From CAIMMJ01 sp037131955 (GTDB taxonomy: Bacteria > Bacteroidota > Bacteroidia > UBA4408): 64,000 nucleotides of DNA. Below the pieces are notes generated by a model. The model had not been told where the DNA came from. It did not search any database and saw only the letters and a list, made by a program, of their open reading frames with translations. The stretch spans positions 14,415 through 78,414 of the forward strand of contig JBAXQC010000003.1 of NCBI GenBank assembly GCA_037131955.1, given 5' to 3'. Made by a program: the position numbers and the translations under genes. Of the stretch, positions 1 to 8,805 are shown one piece after another. The first letter of the stretch is position 1. The number at the start of each line of letters is the position of its first letter.

Positions 1-2232
1 AGAATTGCCTTCAATTGAATGTAATTCTAATGTAAATAATCCTTCAGTAGGGTTGGGGTAAATTCTAAAATCGCCTTTATCAATGCCGGGATTTAGTTCA
101 GTGGATGCTAAATAATCTTTCATTCCTAAAACATAATCGCCCAAGACCAATGAATCTATTCTTATGCTTCCTAATTTGTCGTTTGTGTTGCCCATAACTT
201 TTGAGTATTTAGGGAAAATTTCCCAATCCATTGATGGATCTTTTCTAAAGAATAAAAATAAACTGTCTTCACTATCATTGATAAGTAAATGATCTAAGTA
301 TTGATTCCCAGAAAATCCATTAGACCTTCCGTCGTAGGAGAAGGCAGCTGTGCCCGTGTAATTGCTATTTAAAATTCCTTCTATAGTAAAATACCTCTGA
401 GGAGACAATCTGTATGGCTTTTGATTTTTAAATCCATCGGGGGCGGTATAATGGTGGACCACTCTGATAAGTGCGGAGTCTGCAATATTTGTTGTGTTTA
501 CAGTAATTTGAGCCGGTTGAAAAGATTTAGAACCGTTTGATTTTATGGTATTTGTTACAGCAATAGCTGCTAAACCAATTTTTTCATTTTCGTTTATAAA
601 AATTACTTTAGGAAATACAGTACTTGTAATTGTTGCTGATGAATTTTGAGATGAAACATTAACTGTGATTTTTTCTCTGTTCCAATTTTCATCCACTAAT
701 GTTAGTTCAATGGGGAATGAACTGTAATAGGTATTGGTTCCTTTGAGCTTTTGTTTGAAGTAAACTTTTGTTTGAATATTTGCAGGCATGTTGGTTTCAA
801 CTCTAAACGAATCAATTGTTGCATCTACAAATCCACCTTTAAAAACCCAATCGCTAAAAAAGGCAGTTAAATTTTGTCCGGAATATTGCTGTAAAAAATC
901 GCGTAAATCTTCAGATGAGCAGGCAGTAAATTTTTTTTCTTGTAAGTAGTTTCTTATTCCGTTAAAAAACAAACTGTCTCCCAAAAAACCTCTTAAAGAA
1001 TTGGCAACATCTTCACCTTTCATATAGGTATGTTCTCCATATGTATATTGGTGTGGAACTCCGCTAACAGGAAAATATTCTCCCTCCTTGTAATTAGAAA
1101 AATGCAGCACTTGGTCTCTGTTTTCTTTTATTGCATTTTCAAACGCTTGTCTAGAGTATTTGTTTTCTGTAAATAATTCAGAGCAGTAGCTGGCAAATCC
1201 TTCGTTTAGCCACATGTCTTCGTGAGTTTTGCAAGTAACTAAATCACCAAACCACATGTGCGAGAGTTCATGTGCCATCAGGGGTGCTTCGTAAGTTGTT
1301 TGTCCGTTTATAAAACCTCGTGGATAGGCAATGTTTGTTACATGTTCCATAGCACCAGCTGTAAACGGAACTATAACGTATCCAACTCTTGGAAATTGAT
1401 GTGCCCCAAATTTACCTTCAAAAATATCAAAGCAATCTTCAAGATTTATAAAAGAACCATTTACTAAATTGGTATCGTTTGGCAGAGCGCCTATTTGGAC
1501 CAATATTTGGCCATTAAGCCCCGAAAAAGTTTTTTGAATAGTGGCATAAGAGCCCACAGCAACTGATACTAGATAGCTGGGAACAGTTTCCTCTAAATTC
1601 CATTTCCAGGTAATTGTGCCATTGTTGTTTTGAATGGTGTCTGTGAGTAATCCACCGCAGAATGCTTTGTGGTTACCAAGAGTAGTAATGTTTGTTTTTA
1701 CTGAAAATCTTTCTGTAAAATTATCAAAGCATGGGAACCATATTCTTCCATAATTATGAGGATTAGCAATAAAAGCAACGCCAATATTGTAGGCTATATT
1801 ATTCTGAAAATAGAAGCCACCAAAACCATTTGGCTCAACTCCCGGTGCACCATGATAATATACAGTTACGCTAGTTTCTTGCTGCAAATTAAATGTTTGA
1901 TTTAAATTTATTTTTAATAAAGTATCGTTGTATATAAAACTAAGATTTTGCCCATTGAAATTTACGATGGAATCTACAGTCATACTTAATAAATCTAAAT
2001 TTATTTTATTTATTCCGTTAACTTTTGGTATAAAAGTAATTTTAGAATTACCTGAAATAATTTTAGTTGTAAAATCTGTAATGTTTAAATTTATTTCGGT
2101 GTTTATAATATCAATAGAATCGCTACGGTTATCTGTAGGATAGGAATTTTGTGGAGCCAATAATTTCATTTGACCAGCCCATAAAAGATTGCTAAATACA
2201 GCAAAAATTATAACACTAATTAGATGTTTCAT
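1..2232 (-). CDS. Secreted M1 family zinc aminopeptidase with T9SS sorting domain (C-terminus cut by window edge)
   Basis: Reading from the ATG at 2232 gives 744 residues before the window ends, so the last residues are missing. Residues 1-20 form a signal peptide. The M1 catalytic motifs are clear: GAMEH at about 293-297 (the family form is GxMEN), HELSH at 321-325 and the third zinc ligand Glu at about 344, 18 residues after the second His. The enzyme should remove N-terminal residues from peptides outside the cell or at the surface. Near the window edge, IYPNPTEG (about 723-730) matches the start of a type A T9SS C-terminal sorting domain, so export through the type IX system is inferred. 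The GAMEH variant is common in secreted Bacteroidota M1 enzymes as far as I know. Confidence 0.93.
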   Translation of the reverse strand, partial: MKHLISVIIFAVFSNLLWAGQMKLLAPQNSYPTDNRSDSIDIINTEINLNITDFTTKIISGNSKITFIPKVNGINKINLDLLSMTVDSIVNFNGQNLSFIYNDTLLKINLNQTFNLQQETSVTVYYHGAPGVEPNGFGGFYFQNNIAYNIGVAFIANPHNYGRIWFPCFDNFTERFSVKTNITTLGNHKAFCGGLLTDTIQNNNGTITWKWNLEETVPSYLVSVAVGSYATIQKTFSGLNGQILVQIGALPNDTNLVNGSFINLEDCFDIFEGKFGAHQFPRVGYVIVPFTAGAMEHVTNIAYPRGFINGQTTYEAPLMAHELSHMWFGDLVTCKTHEDMWLNEGFASYCSELFTENKYSRQAFENAIKENRDQVLHFSNYKEGEYFPVSGVPHQYTYGEHTYMKGEDVANSLRGFLGDSLFFNGIRNYLQEKKFTACSSEDLRDFLQQYSGQNLTAFFSDWVFKGGFVDATIDSFRVETNMPANIQTKVYFKQKLKGTNTYYSSFPIELTLVDENWNREKITVNVSSQNSSATITSTVFPKVIFINENEKIGLAAIAVTNTIKSNGSKSFQPAQITVNTTNIADSALIRVVHHYTAPDGFKNQKPYRLSPQRYFTIEGILNSNYTGTAAFSYDGRSNGFSGNQYLDHLLINDSEDSLFLFFRKDPSMDWEIFPKYSKVMGNTNDKLGSIRIDSLVLGDYVLGMKDYLASTELNPGIDKGDFRIYPNPTEGLFTLELHSIEGNS

Positions 2233-2248
2233 ACAATAAAATTTGAAA

Positions 2249-3019
2249 TTACTTTTTCTTACAAATAAAAAAAACGCTACTTGTAAATTTGTGGTTTTTC
2301 CTGAATTTAAACCATTGAGCAGATTCTGGAAAAGGATAAAATGCAGGTTTTATTGTTTCCAAAACAGTAAATTCTTGTTCAACAATTTTTTTCCAATTGC
2401 TGATCTTGTATTTTTTAATGTCAAAAAAAACTGTTTTGTTTTGGTGGCTGTGTGAGTTTGGAACAAATAGTTCTCTGAATGATATTTTTCCAGTTTTTAT
2501 GAAAGGAGATAAAAAAAAGTTTACAAATCTTTGATGAGGTGTAAACAAAGTAGATGTAATTAAATTTATATAAGCCATATGGCTTGTGGGCATTCCAATG
2601 ATAAGAGTTCCATCATTTTTAAGTACCCTTTTCATTTCACGTAAACTTTCTTCTTCGCTATTTACGTGTTCTAAAACATGCGAAGAATAAACGGTATTAA
2701 ACATTTCTGAGTCAAAAGGAATTTTTTCGGCAAAAGCTTGTTTAATTGTTACGGAGCCTACATTAAAATTAGAACCTTCTCTGCCCACTCCGTGTCCACC
2801 AGGATCTGGATCAATTCCAAAAACAGTGCAGCCAATAGATTCTGCTTTTTTCATTGCGTATCCTGCACCACACCCTACGTCTAAAAAATTCCCCTTTTTT
2901 ATGAATGTTGCAATTGCATCCCATTCAATGTCCCTGATTTTTTTTTGATTGGTATTTGTTTCTTCCTTTGATAGAAAGGGCCAATTATAGATTTTAATTA
3001 AAGAGTTCTTTAAACCCAT
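2249..3019 (-). CDS. Class I SAM-dependent methyltransferase
   Basis: 256 residues. The SAM-binding motif I is FLDVGCGAGYA at about 45-55, followed by an acidic motif II (GIDPDPGG) and the typical SSHVLEHV / VLKNDGTLIIGMP segments at about 112-146, which define a Methyltransf_11/25-type Rossmann fold. The C-terminal third (FFLSPFIKTG onward) is hydrophobic and less typical. The substrate is not evident. It lies 32 bases downstream of the GT11-type glycosyltransferase on the same strand, so a role in modifying a surface glycan is possible but is inference. A -7-like promoter hexamer lies between the two genes, so it may also be transcribed alone. Confidence 0.85.
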   Translation of the reverse strand: MGLKNSLIKIYNWPFLSKEETNTNQKKIRDIEWDAIATFIKKGNFLDVGCGAGYAMKKAESIGCTVFGIDPDPGGHGVGREGSNFNVGSVTIKQAFAEKIPFDSEMFNTVYSSHVLEHVNSEEESLREMKRVLKNDGTLIIGMPTSHMAYINLITSTLFTPHQRFVNFFLSPFIKTGKISFRELFVPNSHSHQNKTVFFDIKKYKISNWKKIVEQEFTVLETIKPAFYPFPESAQWFKFRKNHKFTSSVFFICKKK

Positions 3020-3041
3020 ACCTGTAATTTGTTGATTTTTG

Positions 3042-3049
3042 CAAATATA
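3042..3049 (-). promoter_or_regulatory. Candidate Bacteroidota -7 promoter element for the methyltransferase
   Basis: On the minus strand this reads TATATTTG, an exact TAnnTTTG match, ending 22 bases before the ATG at 3019. I see no TTTG at the expected distance upstream, so the call rests on one element. Confidence 0.3.
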
Positions 3050-3051
3050 AT

Positions 3052-3882
3052 TTAATAAACATCTTGCTTACTCCATGCCTCAGGAATAATATTTAAAGGG
3101 AATTCTTTTTTAACTTTAAATCCAAGAAAATAATTTGGCACAAATACTTTTTTGTCCTTTCTATCATTTAGCCAAGCTGCCCACCAGCTAAAAGTGCTAT
3201 TGGCATTTATACATACGTGGGCGTTTTGTATAATTTGAAAATCTACAATTGCTGATTCTTCAGAATATATTGCGTTGTTTAAATAAGCGAATTCTTTTTT
3301 TACCAATTGAGGCTCATCACTCATAATTACAATTTTTTTGTTGGAGTCTTTAAATGGAGAAAGTAGTTTGTGATAATATGAAAATGGCAATGAAAGGTCT
3401 GGGCCATTCAAATAATCGGGTCCAAATGTTTTGTAGTCTTTAAGGCGAATGTGCACACTAATGTAATCGTTTCCTAAGTTTAATTTTGTAATTGCTTTTA
3501 AGTATTCATCTCGGTATGGTTGCTTAATTGTAAATAATTTTTTAAATTCACTTTCGTTATCAAAGAAATATTTTTCGCTTTGGAAATATCCGTAATACCA
3601 AATATTTTTTTGTTTTTCTACCATCATTTTTTCAGAATAGTCTATTCTGTTATCTTGATAATGTTCGAATTTAAATTTGCTTAGTTTTAATTTATTAAGA
3701 AGTTTAAATTTTAAGTACTTGTGTTTATTTTTGGAATAATCTTCGTGTGAAAGTTCAAAAAATTTTAATTTATCAATTTCGCTGAGGCAATAAGGAATAT
3801 TTTTCTTTTTTGAGAGCGATCTTGCACAAGCATAAATAAACATCTGATTTCCCATTTGACAATGAGAATGAAATACCAACAT
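3052..3882 (-). CDS. GT11-type glycosyltransferase (alpha-1,2-fucosyltransferase family)
   Basis: 276 residues. The N-terminus has the GT11 hallmark GNQMFIYACARSL (11-23). The nucleotide-sugar motif HxRxxDY is present as HIRLKDY (144-150), then IVIMSDEP (184-191) and the C-terminal NANSTFSWWAAWLN (226-239), all in the usual order. GT11 enzymes move fucose, or sometimes another sugar, from GDP to an acceptor galactose in surface polysaccharide. The second basic residue of the usual HxRRGDY is Leu here, so the sugar specificity should not be assumed. No fucose-pathway genes are near. The start gives a typical length; the preceding gene on this strand ends 11 bases upstream. Confidence 0.85.
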   Translation of the reverse strand: MLVFHSHCQMGNQMFIYACARSLSKKKNIPYCLSEIDKLKFFELSHEDYSKNKHKYLKFKLLNKLKLSKFKFEHYQDNRIDYSEKMMVEKQKNIWYYGYFQSEKYFFDNESEFKKLFTIKQPYRDEYLKAITKLNLGNDYISVHIRLKDYKTFGPDYLNGPDLSLPFSYYHKLLSPFKDSNKKIVIMSDEPQLVKKEFAYLNNAIYSEESAIVDFQIIQNAHVCINANSTFSWWAAWLNDRKDKKVFVPNYFLGFKVKKEFPLNIIPEAWSKQDVY

Positions 3883-3893
3883 TTAGTAAAATA

Positions 3894-5912
3894 TTATCTG
3901 CTTAAGATTTTAAACTCAGTTCTTCTGTTCATTTGCCTTCCTGCCTCTGTATCATTTGGAGTTAAAGGGTCAGAAAAACCATATCCTTTGGCTTGCACCC
4001 TTTTTTTATCAATTCCTTTATTAATTAGGTATTCCACCACTGCTTTTGATCTTCTGTCAGATAAATCTAAGTTATATTTTTCGCTGCCTTTATTATCTGT
4101 ATGGCTAGAAAGCTCAATAGTCATTTTAGGAATATCATTTAAAAGTTTAACCAAAAGATTTAATTCTGTTTGCGATTCGCTCCTTAATGTGGCTTTATCA
4201 AAATCATAAAATACATTCTTCAAAACTATTTTTGAACCCACTGCAATTGATTTTAAGGTAACATCTTTTGCAATTTCTTGGTAGTTGCTGGTAAATGGGA
4301 TGTCAAAATTTTCGGAATGGAATAGATAATTATCATTTTTTACAGCAATACCATAATTTTTACCTGATGGCAGTGTAACAAGGTATTTACCGGTTTTGCT
4401 ATTTGATTTAAAATTTGCAATTTCTTGACTGGTGGAATTATCAGTTATTGATACCACTGCCTCAATTGGCTGCTTTGTATTTTCATCAATAACAATTCCT
4501 TTTAAAAGAGTTATGGCACTAGATTTTAACTCAACAGCTTCTGAGATTGTAACAGTTTGGGATATTGGAGCTGCTAAACTGGCCATTAAATTGTCTTCTG
4601 TACTCATTAGTAATGATTTCTCTTTTCCGAGGAAACTGATTAAATAGATATCTCTGTTTCCATAACCTTCTTTTTTTACTGCTGCATAGTAACCGTGTTT
4701 ACCATCGGCTGAAAGCACAAAACTTACATCATCATCTGAACTATTTACTGGATATCCACTATTTATTGGTTGGCACCATTTTCCTGTAGAATCCATAACG
4801 GATTTAAAAATATCAAATCCTCCCATTGTTTCGTGCCCTTTTGAACTAAAATACATTGTTTTGCCATCAGGCATCATAAAAACACTCTCTTCGTCGTATT
4901 TAGTATTTATTGGTGTGCCAATATTGATGGACTCGCCCCATTGACCTTTTTCATCTTTTTTACAGTAATAAATGTCTGAACCACCAAATCCATTTTCTCT
5001 ATCGCTTACAAAATAAAGAATGTTTCCGTCGTAAGAATAACATGCGGAAGATTCATGATATTTAGAATTAATTTGTTTGGGAAAACTTTCTGGTTTAGTC
5101 CATTTTTCGCCGTCTAATATAGATTCGTAAATGTTTCCAAATCCTTTATCGTCAATGTAAACTAGTAATTTTTGACCATCTGCAGACAAATTAATAGTTG
5201 CATCATGCCCTTTTGTATTTACAGGTTCTCCCAAGTTAATAGGTGTAGACCAAGTATTATTGAAGCTATAAGTTCTAAATATATCCTCGTAAAATTCATC
5301 ATAGTTCTCGTCTAATGCTCCGCCTGTGGTGTTGTTCCTTCGTGATGTAAACATGAGCATGTCTTCATCAGCCGAAATTACAGGGCTGTAATCTGTATAA
5401 GGGCCGTTAATATTGGGACCTAAATTATCGATAAAAACTCTAATAGGTTTTTTTACTAAGATTTTTCCAACTTCAATTTCTGCTAATTTTTTTTCAACAT
5501 CAGCAATGTTCGTTTTATCTTCTTTTTTTGTATAGCTTAACGTGGCTCTATATTTTTCATATTCTTCTTTTGCCTTGTCCCAATTTAAATCTAAATGTTC
5601 ACATTGCCCTAAATAATAGTGAATATCTGGAGCAATATCAGGTTTCATAGAGTAGGCTTTTTGAAAGTAGTCTTTTGCTTTGTATTTAAAAAAAGAATTC
5701 AGGTAGCAAATGCCAATTTTTAACTTAATTTCAGGATGGGTATCATCAATACTATCTGCTCTCAAGAAATTTATTAAAGCCTTTCTATGAAAAGCAGGCC
5801 CTTGTTCAAAGAACTCGTCGCCAAGTTTAACATTTTCTTTAAATACTTTTGACTGAGAAAAAGAAAGTGATGAAATTAAAACAAATATTAATAGGGAGTA
5901 GAAATTTTTCAT
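3894..5912 (-). CDS. PorE-like OmpA family protein (TPR, beta-propeller, CRD, OmpA)
   Basis: 672 residues from the ATG at 5912, which begins a proper signal peptide (MKNFYSLLIFVLISSLSFSQ). A longer frame from 5942 overlaps the upstream gene and adds ten unlikely residues. Domains in order: TPR-like helices (about 25-130), WD40/PD40 propeller repeats (about 160-420, with repeated DGKTMYFSS-type strands), a carboxypeptidase-regulatory-like beta domain (about 455-540) and an OmpA C-terminal peptidoglycan-binding domain (about 555-672, with SSHTDNKGS and LSDRRS). This order and length match PorE, the periplasmic T9SS component of Porphyromonas. Paralogues of the same architecture exist, so a direct T9SS role is inference. 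It sits 10 bases after the TPR gene and is probably co-transcribed with it. Confidence 0.85.
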   Translation of the reverse strand: MKNFYSLLIFVLISSLSFSQSKVFKENVKLGDEFFEQGPAFHRKALINFLRADSIDDTHPEIKLKIGICYLNSFFKYKAKDYFQKAYSMKPDIAPDIHYYLGQCEHLDLNWDKAKEEYEKYRATLSYTKKEDKTNIADVEKKLAEIEVGKILVKKPIRVFIDNLGPNINGPYTDYSPVISADEDMLMFTSRRNNTTGGALDENYDEFYEDIFRTYSFNNTWSTPINLGEPVNTKGHDATINLSADGQKLLVYIDDKGFGNIYESILDGEKWTKPESFPKQINSKYHESSACYSYDGNILYFVSDRENGFGGSDIYYCKKDEKGQWGESINIGTPINTKYDEESVFMMPDGKTMYFSSKGHETMGGFDIFKSVMDSTGKWCQPINSGYPVNSSDDDVSFVLSADGKHGYYAAVKKEGYGNRDIYLISFLGKEKSLLMSTEDNLMASLAAPISQTVTISEAVELKSSAITLLKGIVIDENTKQPIEAVVSITDNSTSQEIANFKSNSKTGKYLVTLPSGKNYGIAVKNDNYLFHSENFDIPFTSNYQEIAKDVTLKSIAVGSKIVLKNVFYDFDKATLRSESQTELNLLVKLLNDIPKMTIELSSHTDNKGSEKYNLDLSDRRSKAVVEYLINKGIDKKRVQAKGYGFSDPLTPNDTEAGRQMNRRTEFKILSR

Positions 5913-5922
5913 AGTTAAATTT

Positions 5923-6993
5923 TCATTTTTGAACACACTCACTTAAATAATTTTTTGCTTGAATCATGCCTAATTTAAAGGCTTTGTCCCAATCATCGCA
6001 AGCCCCAATTTGATCTCTAACCATTTCTTTGGCAGTACCTCTGTTTAAGTATGCTGCGCCATAGTTTGGATTTAATTTAATTGCTTTGCTTGATGCATCA
6101 ATAGAGCCGTTGTAATCTTTCATTTTAAATTTTACAGAGGATATATTACAATATGCAAAATAATAATCTTCCTTAATTTTTACAACCTCTAAAAAATCTT
6201 TCAAAGCTCCTTCAAAATCGCCTGATTCATATTTTGCATTTCCCCTGTTGTTGAGCGCTATGTAATATTTTGAATCAATTTTAACGGCATTGTCGTAGGC
6301 TTCTATTGCACCCTTTATGTCTCCATTTTTCATTTTTGCACTGCCTAAATTATTGTATGCAATTACAAAGTATGGATTAAGTAAAATAGCATTAGAGTAA
6401 TCACTAATTGCACCTTGTATATCTTGCATTTGCCTTTTAGTACTGGCTCTGTCGTTAAAAGCGTAATCAAAATCAGATTTGAGCTCTATGGATTTATCAA
6501 AATCTTTTAATGCTTCTTCAAAATTATTTATAGAGAATTTTGCTATTCCACGGTAATAATATCCTAAGGAATTGTTGGCGTTTAATTTGATATAATTGTT
6601 TAAATCTATTATTGCTTTTTCTGCATTATCAGTGGAGATGTATGTATTTGCTCTACCAAACAAGGCACTTTCATTATTTGGGTTTATGGCTAAAGCTGTG
6701 TTAAAATCAGCTAAAGCACTCTTATAATCTTGTGCTTCATATCTTATAGAACCGCGGTTAGAAATGGCTTTGTCAAAATTTGGTTTTAATTGAATGGCTT
6801 TGTCAAATGATCTGATTGCATCTTCAAACATTTTTTGTTTGTAAAATGATACGCCTTGGTTGTAGATATTTTCCGCATCTTGATTTTCGGGAAGACCAAC
6901 ACCATTTACAACTGTTTCTTCTTCTTTTACTTGAGAATAAATAAATGCTGGAGAATACAGCAATAATAGAACAACTAATAGTGTATTTTTCAT
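5923..6993 (-). CDS. Exported tetratricopeptide repeat protein
   Basis: 356 residues from the ATG at 6993 (MKNTLLVVLLLLYSPAFIYSQ is a signal peptide; upstream ATGs at 6999 and 7011 would only add a few residues). The rest is about eight consecutive 34-residue TPR units with the usual spacing of Gly/Ala, Tyr/Phe and Pro (for example KPNFDKAISNRGS, NPNNESALFGRAN, NPNYGAAYLNRGT). There is no catalytic domain, so it is likely a protein-binding scaffold in the periplasm. It immediately precedes the PorE-like gene, suggesting a joint envelope role, but the partner is unknown. Confidence 0.85.
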   Translation of the reverse strand: MKNTLLVVLLLLYSPAFIYSQVKEEETVVNGVGLPENQDAENIYNQGVSFYKQKMFEDAIRSFDKAIQLKPNFDKAISNRGSIRYEAQDYKSALADFNTALAINPNNESALFGRANTYISTDNAEKAIIDLNNYIKLNANNSLGYYYRGIAKFSINNFEEALKDFDKSIELKSDFDYAFNDRASTKRQMQDIQGAISDYSNAILLNPYFVIAYNNLGSAKMKNGDIKGAIEAYDNAVKIDSKYYIALNNRGNAKYESGDFEGALKDFLEVVKIKEDYYFAYCNISSVKFKMKDYNGSIDASSKAIKLNPNYGAAYLNRGTAKEMVRDQIGACDDWDKAFKLGMIQAKNYLSECVQK

Positions 6994-7087
6994 AGCCATG
7001 GAATATATCAATGACGATAAAGGTAAACAAAGATGTATAAAAACAAAAATTATTATGGCATCTAACTGTGCGTTAAAAACAAAAATC

Positions 7088-7621
7088 TTAATAATATGGT
7101 GACATTAGTAAATAAACAATTACTCCAGTAATTGAAACGTAAATCCATATTGGTAAAGTAAATTTTGTTACTTTTTTATGTTTTACTATTTGATTTGATA
7201 ATGCGAAATAAATAGCAAAAAGTGCCAAAGGCACAATAGTGGTAGCTAAAACAATATGAGTTATTAATATAAAAAAATAGATTGAACGAACAAAGCCTTC
7301 CCCACCAAATTTTGTTGGTGGAAAAGTATAATGATAGACTACATAAGAAACCAAAAAAATACTTGATAAAATAAAAGCACTTAACATTAATGTTCTGTGA
7401 ACTTTAATTTGTTTTGCCTTAACAAAAAAATAACCTAAAATTAAACACAGTGCAGTAGAGCCATTTAAAACAGCATGAAACAAAGGTAATGAAGAAATTG
7501 GGCTATCTGCCGAGTTCTGTCTTCCGGGAATTACCATTAAAATAGCAACAACTATTGGTATAAGTATTGAAAGCGTAATGATAATTGGCTTATAAATATT
7601 GTCCTTTGCTTGAATTTCCAT
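7088..7621 (-). CDS. DUF420 family membrane protein of the cytochrome oxidase cluster
   Basis: 177 residues with about five membrane helices (starting near 14, 45, 75, 108 and 150) and conserved His residues within or near the membrane (FHAVLNGS, KVHRTLML, YHYTFPP, THIVLATTIVPLAL). This is the pattern of DUF420, a small family found beside cytochrome c oxidase genes and thought to help assembly or act as a subunit-like protein. It is the last gene of the oxidase run, 7 bases after the SCO-like gene. The function is known only by association. Confidence 0.85.
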   Translation of the reverse strand: MEIQAKDNIYKPIIITLSILIPIVVAILMVIPGRQNSADSPISSLPLFHAVLNGSTALCLILGYFFVKAKQIKVHRTLMLSAFILSSIFLVSYVVYHYTFPPTKFGGEGFVRSIYFFILITHIVLATTIVPLALFAIYFALSNQIVKHKKVTKFTLPIWIYVSITGVIVYLLMSPYY

Positions 7622-7628
7622 TTTATGA

Positions 7629-8315
7629 TCAGTTTTTCTGATGTTTTTTATTAAATTTTACTTCACCGTTTAAAACAACAATTTCTGCCTGCAAAGTGTT
7701 CACAGCATTAATGGAATTACCATAATAATGTCCTCTAATTTGTTGATTTGGATCAATTAAAAACAGCGATGTTTTAAGAGAATCATAGGTTAAGTTTGGT
7801 AAGGCTTTAACAAATTGTTGTTTAAGTGAATCTAAAGCTGAATTGCTTACACAGTAAAAATCCCAAATTTCGCCTGAATGAACTCTTCTTACATTTTCTA
7901 AAGCGGTTTGATCTGAGTTTTTCTTGCTTCCATTAGTCACACTCACAAATCTTAAACCTTTAATGTGATTCACTCTTTTTTGAATTCTGAACAAATTTGC
8001 ACAAACCATTCCTTGTTCTTTTTCATTTATGTTTTCTGCAAATTGAATTACAATAATTCTTCCATCAGAGTTTAAATATTCCTTTTTTTGTGGTGAATAG
8101 AACTTCGGGTAGTTTAACTTAAAATATGATGTATCACCATTATTTGTAACTCCTGCGATTGGCCCATAATGTTGCAGTCTCTTAAAAACAGGAACATTGT
8201 TTTGTATTAGAGGTTTTCTAACAAAATAATAATAAAATGAAAGACAAAATACCGCAGGGGCAACAAAAAAAAAGGGAAGAATCAGCCTCTTTTTTAGACT
8301 TAAATTACTTCCCAT
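7629..8315 (-). CDS. SCO1/SenC-like membrane-anchored thioredoxin-fold protein lacking the CxxxC copper site
   Basis: 228 residues with one N-terminal membrane anchor (about 10-30) and a periplasmic thioredoxin-like domain. The flow of the fold is recognisable: IIVIQFAENINE (about 87-98), an LFRIQKRV helix (108-115), LRFVSVTNGS, HSGEIWDFYCVS (146-157) and FLIDPNQQIRGHYYG near the C-terminus. SCO proteins normally deliver copper to the CuA site of cytochrome oxidase through CxxxCP in the first loop. Here that loop has no Cys pair; the only Cys residues after the anchor are C105 and C155. Position between subunit IV and DUF420 supports the family call. It probably does not bind copper in the standard way. 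Confidence 0.8.
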   Translation of the reverse strand: MGSNLSLKKRLILPFFFVAPAVFCLSFYYYFVRKPLIQNNVPVFKRLQHYGPIAGVTNNGDTSYFKLNYPKFYSPQKKEYLNSDGRIIVIQFAENINEKEQGMVCANLFRIQKRVNHIKGLRFVSVTNGSKKNSDQTALENVRRVHSGEIWDFYCVSNSALDSLKQQFVKALPNLTYDSLKTSLFLIDPNQQIRGHYYGNSINAVNTLQAEIVVLNGEVKFNKKHQKN

Positions 8316-8331
8316 AATTTTTATAGTATTA

Positions 8332-8787
8332 TTAGTGTGATTGACTTTTGTGGTCAGTATCGTGAGAAGATTTATTGTTTAGTTGTTCTTGTTTTTGCTT
8401 TATAACATTTTCATCTAAACCATATCTTCCTGCTTTAGAGTAAGTGCCTTCGCTTATGTCTACAAGTGTAACCAAATAAATTACAAAAACACAAAATGGT
8501 ATTAATATCACATATCTAAAAGATCTTTCTTCGTCGCCCAAGTGCATAAATGAAAGAACTATATAGGCTGCTTTTACAAGTGTAAGAGTGATAAAAATAA
8601 ATTTGATAGTGAATGTTCCTGTTAAATTCCATTCTTTAACCTTAAAACCAATATAAAGTTCAACTAAAGTAATAGCAAGCATGATCCAGAATACTTGCCA
8701 TAGTTTTTTTCTTTTTGTTTTTCCTTCTTCTTCTGAATGATGAGCTAATGTTTCGTAACTCGGAAAATCGTCGTGAAATTCAGACAT
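8332..8787 (-). CDS. Cytochrome c oxidase subunit IV (prokaryotic type)
   Basis: 151 residues with three membrane helices (about 30-48, 58-82 and 91-108), the second running into SFMHLGDEE, characteristic of the COX4_pro family. The N-terminus is hydrophilic and His/Glu-rich and the C-terminus after the last helix is short and charged. It is a small accessory subunit of the aa3/caa3-type oxidase in the inner membrane. It follows subunit III by 18 bases in the operon order subunit III, subunit IV, SCO, DUF420 that is usual in Bacteroidota. Confidence 0.88.
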   Translation of the reverse strand: MSEFHDDFPSYETLAHHSEEEGKTKRKKLWQVFWIMLAITLVELYIGFKVKEWNLTGTFTIKFIFITLTLVKAAYIVLSFMHLGDEERSFRYVILIPFCVFVIYLVTLVDISEGTYSKAGRYGLDENVIKQKQEQLNNKSSHDTDHKSQSH

Positions 8788-8805
8788 ATAAATTGAATTA
8801 AATTG

